Source of the DNA: Pseudomonas sp. BBP2017
GTDB taxonomy: Bacteria; Pseudomonadota; Gammaproteobacteria; Pseudomonadales; Pseudomonadaceae
NCBI RefSeq assembly: GCF_003024385.1
Contig: NZ_PVZN01000004.1
Location: forward strand, 186,001 to 250,000
Direction: 5' to 3'
DNA: 64,000 bases
Below the pieces are notes generated by a model. It did no database searches. It was not told where the DNA came from and worked only from the letters and a program-made list of their open reading frames with translations. Made by a program: the position numbers and the translations under genes. This document shows, in pieces, positions 48,388-57,319 of this stretch (its first letter is position 1; every line of letters starts with the position of its first letter).

Positions 48388-48797
48388 TGCCTACTCATAC
48401 CCGCATTCGCATGTTCAACACCAAAGACACTTATCCGAATCAGAGCCTGGACAACGACCTGTGCCAAGCGGTGCGTGCCGGCAACACCGTGTATGTACGT
48501 GGCCAGGTTGGCACCGATTTCAACGGCCAGCTGGTTGGCCTCGGTGATCCACGGGCCCAGGCTGAACAGGCCATGCGCAACGTCAAGCTACTGCTTGAAG
48601 AAGCTGGTAGCGACCTGAGCCATATCGTCAAGACCACCACTTACCTGATCGACCCGCGTTACCGCGAGCCGGTGTACCAGGAAGTCGGCAAATGGCTCAA
48701 AGGCGTGTTCCCGATTTCTACCGGGTTGGTCGTCAGTGCCTTGGGCCAGCCGCAGTGGCTGATGGAAATCGACGTAATCGCGGTCATCCCCGAATAA
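48387..48797 (+). CDS. RidA/YjgF-family imine deaminase-like protein
   Basis: 136 residues. Start overlaps the monooxygenase stop (TGATG). RidA fold segments: GNTVYVRGQVGTDFNGQLVG, AMRNVKLLLEEAGSDLSHIV and VFPISTGLVV. RidA proteins hydrolyse reactive imines/enamines made by flavoenzymes and PLP enzymes, which fits a place between a monooxygenase and an aminotransferase. The usual Arg of the active site cannot be placed with certainty, so it may belong to another Rid subgroup. Confidence 0.88.
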   Translation: MPTHTRIRMFNTKDTYPNQSLDNDLCQAVRAGNTVYVRGQVGTDFNGQLVGLGDPRAQAEQAMRNVKLLLEEAGSDLSHIVKTTTYLIDPRYREPVYQEVGKWLKGVFPISTGLVVSALGQPQWLMEIDVIAVIPE

Positions 48798-48807
48798 GGA
48801 GTATGCC

Positions 48808-49482
48808 ATGACCTTTTCCATCGTCGGTCGCTGTGCCGAAACCGGCCAGTTGGGGATTGCCATCAGTTCGTCGAGCATTGCCGTCGGTGCCCGTTGCCCC
48901 TGGCTACGTTCCGGTGTCGGCGCGGTCGCGAGCCAGAACATCACTTTGCCGGCCCTCGGGCCACAAGTGCTCGATGCCCTGGGTGAAGGATTGGCGCCGC
49001 ACCAGGCCCTGGACCATGCACTGACTCGCAACGGTTACAGCCAGTACCGCCAGGTGGCGGTGGTCGATGCGCAAGGGCGAACGGCAGTGTTCAGCGGCAA
49101 TCATGCCCTGGGCATGCACAACGCACTGGCCGGTGAGCAATGCGTGGCCGCGGGCAACCTGCTGGCCAACAGCGCGGTGATCGAACGCATGGTTGAAGCG
49201 TTTGAGATCAGCGAAGGCTGTCTGGCGGCGCGCTTGCTGACCGCACTGCAAGCTGGGCAGGACGCCGGCGGGGAGGCGGGGGCGGTGCATTCGGCGGCGG
49301 TGTCGGTGGTCGGCGAGCTGGTCTGGCCAATCGTCGATCTGCGCGTGGACTGGACCGAGGAGAACCCCATTGCTGAACTGCAGAGACTCTGGAGTGCCTA
49401 TGAACCGCAGTTGCAGGACTATCTGACCCGTGCTCTGAACCCGACGTTGGCCCCAAGCTACGGAGTGCCGGGTGATGAGTGA
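48808..49482 (+). CDS. DUF1028 family protein (Ntn-hydrolase-like)
   Basis: 224 residues: TFSIVGRCAETGQLGIAISS at the N terminus, GARCPWLRSGVGAVASQN, VFSGNH and AAGNLLAN are the DUF1028 signatures. The family resembles Ntn hydrolases and is often found with peptidases, RidA or amidohydrolases. It starts 10 bases after RidA and overlaps the following deacetylase gene by 8 bases, so translation is coupled. Reaction unknown. Confidence 0.88.
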   Translation: MTFSIVGRCAETGQLGIAISSSSIAVGARCPWLRSGVGAVASQNITLPALGPQVLDALGEGLAPHQALDHALTRNGYSQYRQVAVVDAQGRTAVFSGNHALGMHNALAGEQCVAAGNLLANSAVIERMVEAFEISEGCLAARLLTALQAGQDAGGEAGAVHSAAVSVVGELVWPIVDLRVDWTEENPIAELQRLWSAYEPQLQDYLTRALNPTLAPSYGVPGDE

Positions 49483-50635
49483 GCTGCGCAGCCGCGCCTT
49501 GCTGGCCAGGCTGATCGGCTTGGCCACGGTCAGCCGCGACTCGAACCTGCAATTGATCGAGTTCGTGCGTGACTACCTGCACGGCCTGGGGGTGAGCTGT
49601 GAGCTGATCTACAACGCCGAGCGCAGCAAGGCCAACCTGCTGGCCAGTATCGGTCCGGCAGTGGCGGGCGGTGTGGTGCTGTCGGGCCACACCGATGTGG
49701 TGCCGGTGGACGGTCAGCCGTGGACGGTTGAGCCGTTCGCCCTCAGCGAGCGCGATGGCAAGCTTTACGGCCGCGGCGCGGCGGACATGAAAGGTTACCT
49801 GGCTTCGGTGCTTGCCGCGGTGCCGGTGTTTCTTGCAAGCCCGCTACGCCGTCCGGTGCACCTGGCGTTTTCGTATGACGAGGAGCTGGGTTGCCTGGGG
49901 GTGCGCAGTCTGCTGGAGGTACTGCCACAACGTATTCCACAGCCGGCGCTGTGTCTGATCGGCGAGCCGACTGAACTCAAGCCTGTGCTCGGTCACAAAG
50001 GCAAGCTGGCCATGCGTTGCCATGTACAGGGTGCACCGTGTCACTCGGCCTATGCGCCGTATGGCGTGAACGCCATCGAGCAGGCGGCGCGCCTGATCGC
50101 TCGGCTGGGGGAGATCGGCCAGCGTCTGGCCGCAGCCGAACACCACGATGAGCGTTTTGACCCGGCGTTCTCCACTGTGCAGGTCGGGGTGATCCAGGGG
50201 GGCACGGCACTGAACATCGTGCCGGCAGACTGTCGCTTCGACTTTGAAGTCCGCGCCTTGCCGGCGTTCGAGCCACAAGCCGTAGTCGACGAACTGCAAA
50301 CCTACGCCGAACAGACGCTGTTGCCGGCCATGCAGGCGGTCAAGGCCGACACGGCGATTTGCTTTGAACCGATTTCGGCCTATCCGGGCCTGGCGACCGC
50401 ACCTGAAAGCGCCGCCGCGCGGCTGGTGGCGCAACTGTGTGGCAGCGACGACTTCAGCACCGTGGCCTTTGGCACCGAAGGTGGTTTGTTCGATCAGGCC
50501 GGGATCCCGGCGGTGGTCTGTGGACCGGGCAGCATGGAACAGGGCCACAAACCCGACGAGTTCGTCAGTGTCGAGCAAATGGCGGCCTGCGACCGCCTGA
50601 TGGACCGCCTGGCCGAGTACCTCTCCAACAATTGA
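49475..50635 (+). CDS. ArgE-type acetylornithine deacetylase / M20 peptidase
   Basis: 386 residues, M20 metallopeptidase. Metal ligands: SGHTDVVPVDG, GRGAADMKG, YDEELGCLG and HKPDEF. Substrates of the ArgE group are N-acyl amino acids. In this cluster it probably removes an acyl group from the catabolic substrate rather than making ornithine. An ATG at 49475 or GTG at 49472 both overlap the DUF1028 gene. Confidence 0.87.
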   Translation: MSELRSRALLARLIGLATVSRDSNLQLIEFVRDYLHGLGVSCELIYNAERSKANLLASIGPAVAGGVVLSGHTDVVPVDGQPWTVEPFALSERDGKLYGRGAADMKGYLASVLAAVPVFLASPLRRPVHLAFSYDEELGCLGVRSLLEVLPQRIPQPALCLIGEPTELKPVLGHKGKLAMRCHVQGAPCHSAYAPYGVNAIEQAARLIARLGEIGQRLAAAEHHDERFDPAFSTVQVGVIQGGTALNIVPADCRFDFEVRALPAFEPQAVVDELQTYAEQTLLPAMQAVKADTAICFEPISAYPGLATAPESAAARLVAQLCGSDDFSTVAFGTEGGLFDQAGIPAVVCGPGSMEQGHKPDEFVSVEQMAACDRLMDRLAEYLSNN

Positions 50636-50654
50636 TAGCAACAAGGAGTCTGCG

Positions 50655-52148
50655 GTGAACGATTTCAACGAGTGGACCCGTTTGGCGCAACAGCAGCGCC
50701 TGATCGATAGCGCGTTTATCGACGGCCAAGCGTGCCAGGCCCAGAGCGGCGCACGCTTGGATGTGATCAACCCGGCGACCGCAAAGCGCTTGGCCCAGGT
50801 CGCTGCGTGCGGCCAGGCCGATGTCGATCGGGCCGTTAGCAGCGCCCGCCGGGCATTTGAACAGGGCCCCTGGGCCAAAATGGCGCCGAGCGAACGCAAA
50901 GCGGTACTTGTGCGGCTGTCGCAGCTGATGCTCGAATACCGCGATGAGCTGGCTTTGCTCGACTCGTTGAGCATGGGCAAACCGGTGATGGACGCCTGGA
51001 ATATCGATGTGCCCGGCGCCGCCCATGTGTTTGCCTGGTATGGCGAAAGCCTCGACAAGCTTTACGGCCAGGTCGCACCAACCGCCAGCACTGCGCTGGC
51101 AACCATCACCCGTGTGCCACTGGGGGTGATTGGCGCGGTAGTGCCATGGAATTTCCCGTTGGACATGGCCGCCTGGAAGCTGGCCCCGGCCCTGGCAGCC
51201 GGCAACAGCGTAGTGCTCAAGCCGGCCGAGCAATCGCCGTTTTCGGCGCTGCGTCTGGCTGAACTGGCGCTGCAGGCAGGTATCCCGGCAGGCGTGCTCA
51301 ACGTCGTGCCGGGCCTGGGCGAGGAGGCCGGTCGTGCGCTGGGCCTGCACATGGACGTGGATGCACTGGTGTTCACTGGCTCCACCGAAGTGGGCAAGTA
51401 CTTCATGCAGTACGCGGCGCAGTCGAACCTCAAGCAGGTGTGGCTGGAATGCGGTGGCAAAAGCCCGAACCTGGTGTTTGCCGATTGCCAAGACCTCGAC
51501 CTGGCAGCGGAGAAAGCCGCGTTTGGCATCTTCTTCAACCAGGGTGAGGTCTGCTCGGCCAACTCGCGGTTGCTGGTGCAACGCTCGATTGCGGATGAGT
51601 TCGTCGAGCGCCTGATTGAAAAAGCCCGCCAGTGGCAACCCGGCAATCCGCTGAATCCGGCCAGTCGCGCCGGGGCCATTGTTGATGCACGGCAGACCCA
51701 GCGGATCTTGCAGTACATCGAACAGGCTCAGGGGGAAGGTGCGCAATTGGTCTGTGGTGGCCGACAGCTGAGCTTCGACGGCTCGGACAACTTCGTCGAA
51801 CCGACGATTTTTACCGACGTCACCGCTGAGATGACCCTGAGCCGTGAAGAAATCTTCGGGCCGGTGTTGGCGATCAGCGTGTTCGATGATGAGGACCAGG
51901 CGGTGGCTTTGGCCAACGACCACATCTATGGCCTGGCTGCTTCGGTGTGGACCGATGACCTCAACCGCGCTCATCGCGTGGCGCAACGGTTGAATGCCGG
52001 GACGGTGTCTGTGAATACCGTCGATGCCCTGGATGTCACGGTGCCTTTTGGCGGTGGCAAGCAATCGGGCTTTGGCCGCGATCTTTCCGTGCATTCGTTC
52101 GACAAGTACACGCAGCTGAAAACCACCTGGATTCAGCTGCGCGGCTGA
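50655..52148 (+). CDS. Aldehyde dehydrogenase, PuuC-like
   Basis: 497 residues. Active-site Glu in LECGGKSPN and Cys in NQGEVCSAN; Rossmann loop FTGSTEVGKYF; VPWNFPLDMAAWKLAPAL. The closest group is gamma-glutamyl-gamma-aminobutyraldehyde dehydrogenase (PuuC) and related aminoaldehyde dehydrogenases. With the omega-aminotransferase downstream it would oxidise an aminoaldehyde to an omega-amino acid. AAGGAG precedes the start. Confidence 0.9.
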   Translation: MNDFNEWTRLAQQQRLIDSAFIDGQACQAQSGARLDVINPATAKRLAQVAACGQADVDRAVSSARRAFEQGPWAKMAPSERKAVLVRLSQLMLEYRDELALLDSLSMGKPVMDAWNIDVPGAAHVFAWYGESLDKLYGQVAPTASTALATITRVPLGVIGAVVPWNFPLDMAAWKLAPALAAGNSVVLKPAEQSPFSALRLAELALQAGIPAGVLNVVPGLGEEAGRALGLHMDVDALVFTGSTEVGKYFMQYAAQSNLKQVWLECGGKSPNLVFADCQDLDLAAEKAAFGIFFNQGEVCSANSRLLVQRSIADEFVERLIEKARQWQPGNPLNPASRAGAIVDARQTQRILQYIEQAQGEGAQLVCGGRQLSFDGSDNFVEPTIFTDVTAEMTLSREEIFGPVLAISVFDDEDQAVALANDHIYGLAASVWTDDLNRAHRVAQRLNAGTVSVNTVDALDVTVPFGGGKQSGFGRDLSVHSFDKYTQLKTTWIQLRG

Positions 52149-52198
52149 GGACCTCAGCCCCCCACACGGAACGTGAAGGAGCGGGGCTTACCGGCGAT

Positions 52199-52215
52199 GG
52201 GCTGCATAGCAGCCC
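52199..52215 (+). other. Intercistronic hairpin between aldehyde dehydrogenase and permease genes
   Basis: GGGCTGC-ATA-GCAGCCC, a 7-bp perfect stem about 50 bases before the permease ATG, with no T-run. It may stabilise or tune the mRNA. Confidence 0.35.
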
Positions 52216-52265
52216 CAGTCGCAACACCGATCTGTTCTTACAAATACAACAAGACGGAGCAACCG

Positions 52266-53705
52266 ATGAACAGCAATGCAAGCGTGTCCACAGGCACCCT
52301 GGCGCCGCCTGTGAGTAGCAAGAAACTGGGCCTGACCGCCCTGTTGGCCGTGGCTATCGGCCTGGTCGTGTCCCAGGGGGTAATGGTACTGATGCTGCAA
52401 GGCGTCGGCATCGCCGGGGCGGGCTTCATCGTGCCGCTGGCGCTGGCCTGGCTGTTGGCCTTGAGTTACGCCTGCTCGTTCTCCGAGCTGGCCTTGATGA
52501 TCCCCCGCGCCGGCAGCCTGAGCAGCTACACGGAAGTGGCGATCGGCCAGTTCCCGGCGATCCTCGCGACCTTTTCCGGCTACGTGGTGGTAGCGATGTT
52601 CGCCCTGTCGGCAGAGCTGCTGCTGATGGAGTTCATCATCGACAAGGTCTACCCGCACACGATGCCGCCGCTCACCGTAGCGCTTGGTGTACTCGCGCTG
52701 TTCACCGTACTCAACCTGTTCAACATCGACATCTTCGCCCGCCTGCAAACGGTGTTGGCGGTGGTCATGGTAGTGGCCCTGCTGGTCATGGGCCTGAGCG
52801 CGATGAACAGCGATATCGTCTCACCCAACCCGAACCTGCTCGAAAGCACCGGCTGGAACCCCTTGGGCCTGGGTGTGATTGCCTTGACGGCGATGGCGGT
52901 GTGGGGGTTTGTCGGCGCCGAGTTCGTCTGCCCGCTGGTGGAAGAAACGCGGCGCCCGCAGCGCAACATCCCGGCTTCGATGATGATCGGCCTGACGGTG
53001 ATTTTTGTGATCATCGCCCTGTACTGCCTGGGTGCCTTGCTCACCGTGCCCCAGGCAGAGTTGGCCAGTAATGTGTTGCCGCATTACCTGTTCGCCACCA
53101 CTGTGTTCGGCGAGGCGGGCAAGGTGTTCCTGGTCACGGCGGCGATCACCGCCACCTGCAGCACACTCAACAGTTCGTTGGCGGCTATCCCGCGCATGCT
53201 CCTGGGCATGGCCCGTAATGGTCAGGCGTTTGGTGTGCTCAAGCGTCAAGGCAAACGCACCGGTGCGCCGTGGGTGGCGGTGCTGTTTGTATCGGCAATC
53301 ACCGGCCTGCCGTTGCTGCTGATGCATGACCATCCCGATGCGATCAACCAGCTGCTGCTGGCTGCGGCGCTGGCCTGGCTGCTGGCCTACATCATTACCC
53401 ACGTCAACGTCATCGCGCTGCGTCGACGCTATCCGCAGGTGGCGCGTCCGTTCCGCACGCCGTTCTACCCATTGCCGCAGGTGTTCGGTATCGCCGGCAT
53501 GCTCTTTGCGATCTGGCATGTCTCGCCGAGCCCGGAAATGACCTTCTCGATTTTTGCCTACGCAGGCCTGGTGCTGCTGGTGGTGTCGATCATCGCCGTG
53601 CTGTGGATCAAATGCGTTATGGGCAAACCGCTGTTCAAGCCAGAACCTCTGGAATGTGCCTCAGGCACCGCAAACGCTAAAAACCCGCAAGGAGACTCGC
53701 AATGA
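52266..53705 (+). CDS. APC-family amine/amino-acid permease
   Basis: 479 residues with about twelve membrane helices. Early segment GLTALLAVAIGLVVSQGVMV, then FSELALMIPRAGSLSSYTEVAIG and VGAEFVCPLVEETRRPQRNIP, all APC-superfamily marks of the EAT/PuuP-like sort. The ATG at 52266 follows GGAG. Its last codons overlap the aminotransferase start by 4 bases. Likely importer of the cluster's substrate, an amine or amino acid. Confidence 0.88.
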   Translation: MNSNASVSTGTLAPPVSSKKLGLTALLAVAIGLVVSQGVMVLMLQGVGIAGAGFIVPLALAWLLALSYACSFSELALMIPRAGSLSSYTEVAIGQFPAILATFSGYVVVAMFALSAELLLMEFIIDKVYPHTMPPLTVALGVLALFTVLNLFNIDIFARLQTVLAVVMVVALLVMGLSAMNSDIVSPNPNLLESTGWNPLGLGVIALTAMAVWGFVGAEFVCPLVEETRRPQRNIPASMMIGLTVIFVIIALYCLGALLTVPQAELASNVLPHYLFATTVFGEAGKVFLVTAAITATCSTLNSSLAAIPRMLLGMARNGQAFGVLKRQGKRTGAPWVAVLFVSAITGLPLLLMHDHPDAINQLLLAAALAWLLAYIITHVNVIALRRRYPQVARPFRTPFYPLPQVFGIAGMLFAIWHVSPSPEMTFSIFAYAGLVLLVVSIIAVLWIKCVMGKPLFKPEPLECASGTANAKNPQGDSQ

Positions 53706-55084
53706 CCACTCAAGTAAAACCCGATCGCAGCACCGGTGACTACCAGGCCCTGGATGCCGCGCACCACATTCATGCGTTTCTCGACCAGAAAGCCCTGAAC
53801 GAGGAAGGTCCGCGGGTGATCGTGCGCGGTGAAGGCCTGGCGCTCTGGGACAACGACGGCAAGCGCTACCTGGACGGCATGTCGGGCCTGTGGTGCACCA
53901 ACCTCGGCTATGGCCGCAAGGACCTGGCCGCCGCTGCCACCAAGCAGCTGGAACAACTGCCGTACTACAACATGTTCTTCCACACCACCCACCCGGCAGT
54001 GGTCGAACTGTCGGAGTTGCTGTTCAGCCTGCTGCCGAGCCACTACAGCCACGCGATCTACACCAACTCCGGTTCCGAAGCCAACGAGGTGTTGATCCGT
54101 ACCGTGCGCCGCTACTGGCAGATCCTCGGCCAGCCACAGAAGAAAATCATGATCGGGCGCTGGAACGGCTACCACGGCTCGACCCTGGGCGCGACGGCGT
54201 TGGGCGGGATGAAATTCATGCACGACATGGGCGGAGTGATCCCGGATGTCGCGCACATCGACGAGCCGTACTGGTTCGCCCACGAAGGCGACCTGACCCC
54301 GGCCGAGTTTGGCCTGCGCGCAGCCCGTCAGCTGGAGGAAAAGATCCTCGCACTGGGCGCCGAGAACGTCGCCGCCTTTGTCGCCGAACCCTTCCAGGGC
54401 GCTGGCGGGATGATCTTCCCGCCAGACAGTTACTGGCCAGAAATTCAGCGAATCTGCCGCAAGTACGATGTATTGCTGTGCGCCGATGAAGTGATCGGTG
54501 GCTTTGGCCGTACCGGTGAGTGGTTCGCCCACCAGCATTTCGGTTTTGAACCCGACACCCTATCGATAGCCAAGGGCCTGACCAGCGGCTACATCCCCAT
54601 GGGCGGCTTGATCCTGTCCAAGCGCATGGCCCAGGTGCTGGTGGAGCAGGGCGGTGTGTTCGCCCACGGCCTGACCTATTCCGGGCACCCGGTGGCGGCA
54701 GCGGTGGCGATTGCCAACCTCAAGGCACTGCGTGACGAAGGCATTGTCACCCAGGTCAAACAGGACACCGGTCCGTATCTGCAGAGCTGCCTGCGTGAGG
54801 TGTTCGGCAATCACCCGCTGATTGGTGAAGTGCAAGGCACCGGCCTGGTGGCGGCGCTGCAGTTTGCCGAAGACAAGGCCAGCCGCAAACGCTTTGCCAA
54901 TGAGAACGACATGGCCTGGCGCTGCCGCACCATTGGCTTCGAAGAAGGCCTGATCATCCGCTCGACCCTGGGCCGGATGATCATGGCCCCGGCCTTGGTA
55001 GCCGGCAAAGCCGAGATCGATGAGTTGGTCGACAAGACCCGTATCGCCGTAGACCGCACCGCGCGCGAATACGGTTTGCTGTAA
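53702..55084 (+). CDS. Class-III aminotransferase, SpuC/omega-transaminase type
   Basis: 460 residues, PLP-dependent. YTNSGSEANEVLIRTVR (phosphate-binding part), WNGYHGSTLGATALGG, LLCADEVIGGFGRTG and the PLP lysine in SIAKGLTSGYIPMGG. This is the pattern of Pseudomonas polyamine:pyruvate transaminases (SpuC-like). It could start the breakdown of a diamine, giving the aldehyde for the PuuC-like dehydrogenase. Confidence 0.9.
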   Translation: MTTQVKPDRSTGDYQALDAAHHIHAFLDQKALNEEGPRVIVRGEGLALWDNDGKRYLDGMSGLWCTNLGYGRKDLAAAATKQLEQLPYYNMFFHTTHPAVVELSELLFSLLPSHYSHAIYTNSGSEANEVLIRTVRRYWQILGQPQKKIMIGRWNGYHGSTLGATALGGMKFMHDMGGVIPDVAHIDEPYWFAHEGDLTPAEFGLRAARQLEEKILALGAENVAAFVAEPFQGAGGMIFPPDSYWPEIQRICRKYDVLLCADEVIGGFGRTGEWFAHQHFGFEPDTLSIAKGLTSGYIPMGGLILSKRMAQVLVEQGGVFAHGLTYSGHPVAAAVAIANLKALRDEGIVTQVKQDTGPYLQSCLREVFGNHPLIGEVQGTGLVAALQFAEDKASRKRFANENDMAWRCRTIGFEEGLIIRSTLGRMIMAPALVAGKAEIDELVDKTRIAVDRTAREYGLL

Positions 55085-55087
55085 GCC

Positions 55088-55109
55088 CCCGTACGCCGGC
55101 TCGTACGGG
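55088..55109 (+). other. Intercistronic hairpin before the binding-protein gene
   Basis: CCCGTACG-CCGGCT-CGTACGGG, an 8-bp perfect stem 3 bases after the aminotransferase stop, with no T-run. Such hairpins often protect or partly end mRNA before a highly expressed binding-protein gene. Confidence 0.5.
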
Positions 55110-55137
55110 CGGGCCGGCTTTCCTGAGGAACAGATCC

Positions 55138-56178
55138 ATGTCCAGATCCTTGCGTTGCAGTGTTCCCTTTGCCTTGGCCCTGTTGTGCGGTGCCGTTCAG
55201 GCCGCGCCGCAGAGCCTTACCGTCATTTCCTTTGGTGGTGCCACCAAACAGGCCCAGGACAAGGCCTATTTCCAACCTTTCAACGCCAGCGGTGCAGGAC
55301 GCGTCGTCGCGGGTGAGTACAACGGTGAACTGTCGAAGATCAAAGCCATGGTCGATGTCGGTCACACCAGCTGGGACGTGGTCGAAGTCGAAAGCCCGGA
55401 GTTACTGCGTGGCTGTGACGAAGGCCTGTTCGAACGCCTGGATCCGGCACGTTTCGGTGACGCGGCGCAGTTTGTGCCGGGGACCCTGAGCGAGTGCGGG
55501 GTGGCGACCTATGTCTGGTCGATGGTCATGGCCTATGACCACGACAAACTGGCCAAGGCCCCGACCTCCTGGGCGGACTTCTGGAACGTCAGTGAATACC
55601 CCGGCAAGCGCGGCTTGCGCAAGGGCGCCAAGTACACCCTGGAAATCGCCTTGCTCGCCGATGGAGTCAAGCCTGACCAGCTCTATAAAGTGCTGGCGAC
55701 CCCTGAGGGGGTGAGCCGGGCCTTTGCCAAACTCGATCAGATCAAAGGCAATATCCAGTGGTGGGAGGCCGGTGCACAACCCGCGCAGTGGCTGATCGCC
55801 GGTGACGTGGTGATGAGCGCGGCCTATAACGGGCGCATCGCCTCGGCGCAGAAGGAGGGTATGAAACTGGGCATCGTCTGGCCGCAAAGCCTGTACGACC
55901 CGGAATACTGGGCGGTGGTTAAGGGCACGCCGAACAAGGCTCTGGCTGAGGACTTCATCGCTTTTGCCAGCCAGCCGCAGGCGCAGAAGGTGTTCTCCGA
56001 AGAGATTCCCTATGGGCCTGTGCATCGCGATGCGCTGAAGCTTTTGCCTGAGGCGGTGCAACAGCAGTTGCCTACTGCTCAAGCAAACCTCGCCCAAGCG
56101 CAGGCGGTAGACGCGGCGTTCTGGGTCGATCGTGGAGAGGAGTTGGAGCAGCGCTTTAACGCCTGGGCTGCGCGCTGA
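55138..56178 (+). CDS. Periplasmic polyamine-type (PotD-like) solute-binding protein, orphan
   Basis: 346 residues with a signal peptide (PFALALLCGAVQA) and the spermidine/putrescine-binding fold: LTVISFGGATKQAQDKAYF, WDVVEVES, YVWSMVMAYD and NIQWWEAGAQPAQWL. No ABC permease or ATPase gene adjoins, so it must share a transporter encoded elsewhere. TGAGGAA precedes the ATG. Last gene of the rightward cluster. Confidence 0.88.
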   Translation: MSRSLRCSVPFALALLCGAVQAAPQSLTVISFGGATKQAQDKAYFQPFNASGAGRVVAGEYNGELSKIKAMVDVGHTSWDVVEVESPELLRGCDEGLFERLDPARFGDAAQFVPGTLSECGVATYVWSMVMAYDHDKLAKAPTSWADFWNVSEYPGKRGLRKGAKYTLEIALLADGVKPDQLYKVLATPEGVSRAFAKLDQIKGNIQWWEAGAQPAQWLIAGDVVMSAAYNGRIASAQKEGMKLGIVWPQSLYDPEYWAVVKGTPNKALAEDFIAFASQPQAQKVFSEEIPYGPVHRDALKLLPEAVQQQLPTAQANLAQAQAVDAAFWVDRGEELEQRFNAWAAR

Positions 56179-56204
56179 GTTTTTTGGCAAGACTTTGCCT
56201 TGCA

Positions 56205-56274
56205 TCGCTGGCAATGCCAGCTCCTACAGGGGATCGGTGTATGCCGTACCTGCAGGAGCCAGCATTGCTGGCGA
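56205..56274. repeat. Second-type REP pair
   Basis: TCGCTGGCAATGCCAGCTCC and an inverted partner (GGAGCCAGCATTGCTGGCGA) with CTACAGG / CCTGCAGG flanks form a hairpin between convergent genes. The unit also occurs at 39235. Confidence 0.65.
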
Positions 56275-56291
56275 CAGGCGGGTTCGCGCCT

Positions 56292-57203
56292 TTATTTCAG
56301 CCAGGCCGCAAACTGCTCCTTGCAGTAATCGACAAACAACTGCGCAGGCTTGGTCAGCTGCGCACGTTTCAACCAGCCGGCCACCAGCCCTGAGCCGGTG
56401 ACATCTTCGGCCAGCTCTACGCACACCAGTTCCTGTCCATCATAGGTGCTGGTAGTAAGCGGCCGGGTAACCAGCAGCGCAAAACCAAAGCCCTGGCCGA
56501 CCATACCGCGCACCATCTCGATCGAAGGCGAGCTGAAGATAATGTTCGGGCTCAGCCCCAGCTCTTCGAAAATGCTCACGAAATAGGTACGGCTGGGCTG
56601 CACATCCAGCAGAATCATCGGCTCCAGGGCCAGATCACGCAGCGACACCTGCGTCTGCTCGGCAAAGCGATGCCCTGCGGGCAGCAAGGCGTAGGGCCGT
56701 TGCGGAGCCATCAACGCTTCGGTCTCGATGGTGCTGTCCAGGTCATGATCGTAGAAGATCGCCAGGTCGTAACGCCCGCCCGTCAGGCCTTGCACCAGTT
56801 CCTGCTGCTCGCCGTCCTGCAGGCGGATCTCGACCCCGGCAAAGCGCTCGCGAAAGCCTTTGATCAGGCGCGGCAGGTAGAGCGGGGCGACTGTTTCGAA
56901 ACAGCCGATATCAATTTGCCCGCAAACCACATCGTTGTCAGCCAAAGCGTTCTGTTCAAACTCCCGGGCCATGCGCAGCAGTTCCATGGCTTTGCGATAG
57001 AAACGCGCGCCACCGGGCGTAAGTGATACGCCCTGGGCGTGATGGCGGATAAACAGCTGCACGCCGAAGCTGTCTTCCAGGCTTTTGATTGCGGTTGAAA
57101 TCGACGGTTGCGCGATGTACAGCTTGCGCGACGCCTCAGCGACACTGCCGCACTCCACGGTGGTGACGAAATACTTCAACTGACGCAAGGTATAGGACGC
57201 CAC
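56292..57203 (-). CDS. LysR-family regulator of the amine cluster
   Basis: 303 residues from GTG 57203 (GAGGT upstream). Helix-turn-helix YTLRQLKYFVTTVECGSVA with KLYIAQPSISTAIKSLE, then a substrate-binding domain. It lies convergent at the end of the cluster beginning at 47068 and is the only regulator next to it, so local control is likely but unproven. An in-frame extension to 57302 lacks LysR likeness. Confidence 0.88.
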   Translation of the reverse strand: MASYTLRQLKYFVTTVECGSVAEASRKLYIAQPSISTAIKSLEDSFGVQLFIRHHAQGVSLTPGGARFYRKAMELLRMAREFEQNALADNDVVCGQIDIGCFETVAPLYLPRLIKGFRERFAGVEIRLQDGEQQELVQGLTGGRYDLAIFYDHDLDSTIETEALMAPQRPYALLPAGHRFAEQTQVSLRDLALEPMILLDVQPSRTYFVSIFEELGLSPNIIFSSPSIEMVRGMVGQGFGFALLVTRPLTTSTYDGQELVCVELAEDVTGSGLVAGWLKRAQLTKPAQLFVDYCKEQFAAWLK

Positions 57204-57319
57204 AGTGCACCTCTGGCTGATTATTTTGCTACAGGTTACCCCTTTGACGTCCGGCGGCTGCAGCGGATTTTGCTCGCCATTGAGCATATTTTCGCTGCGC
57301 AACCGCTGCGTGCTTGCAG

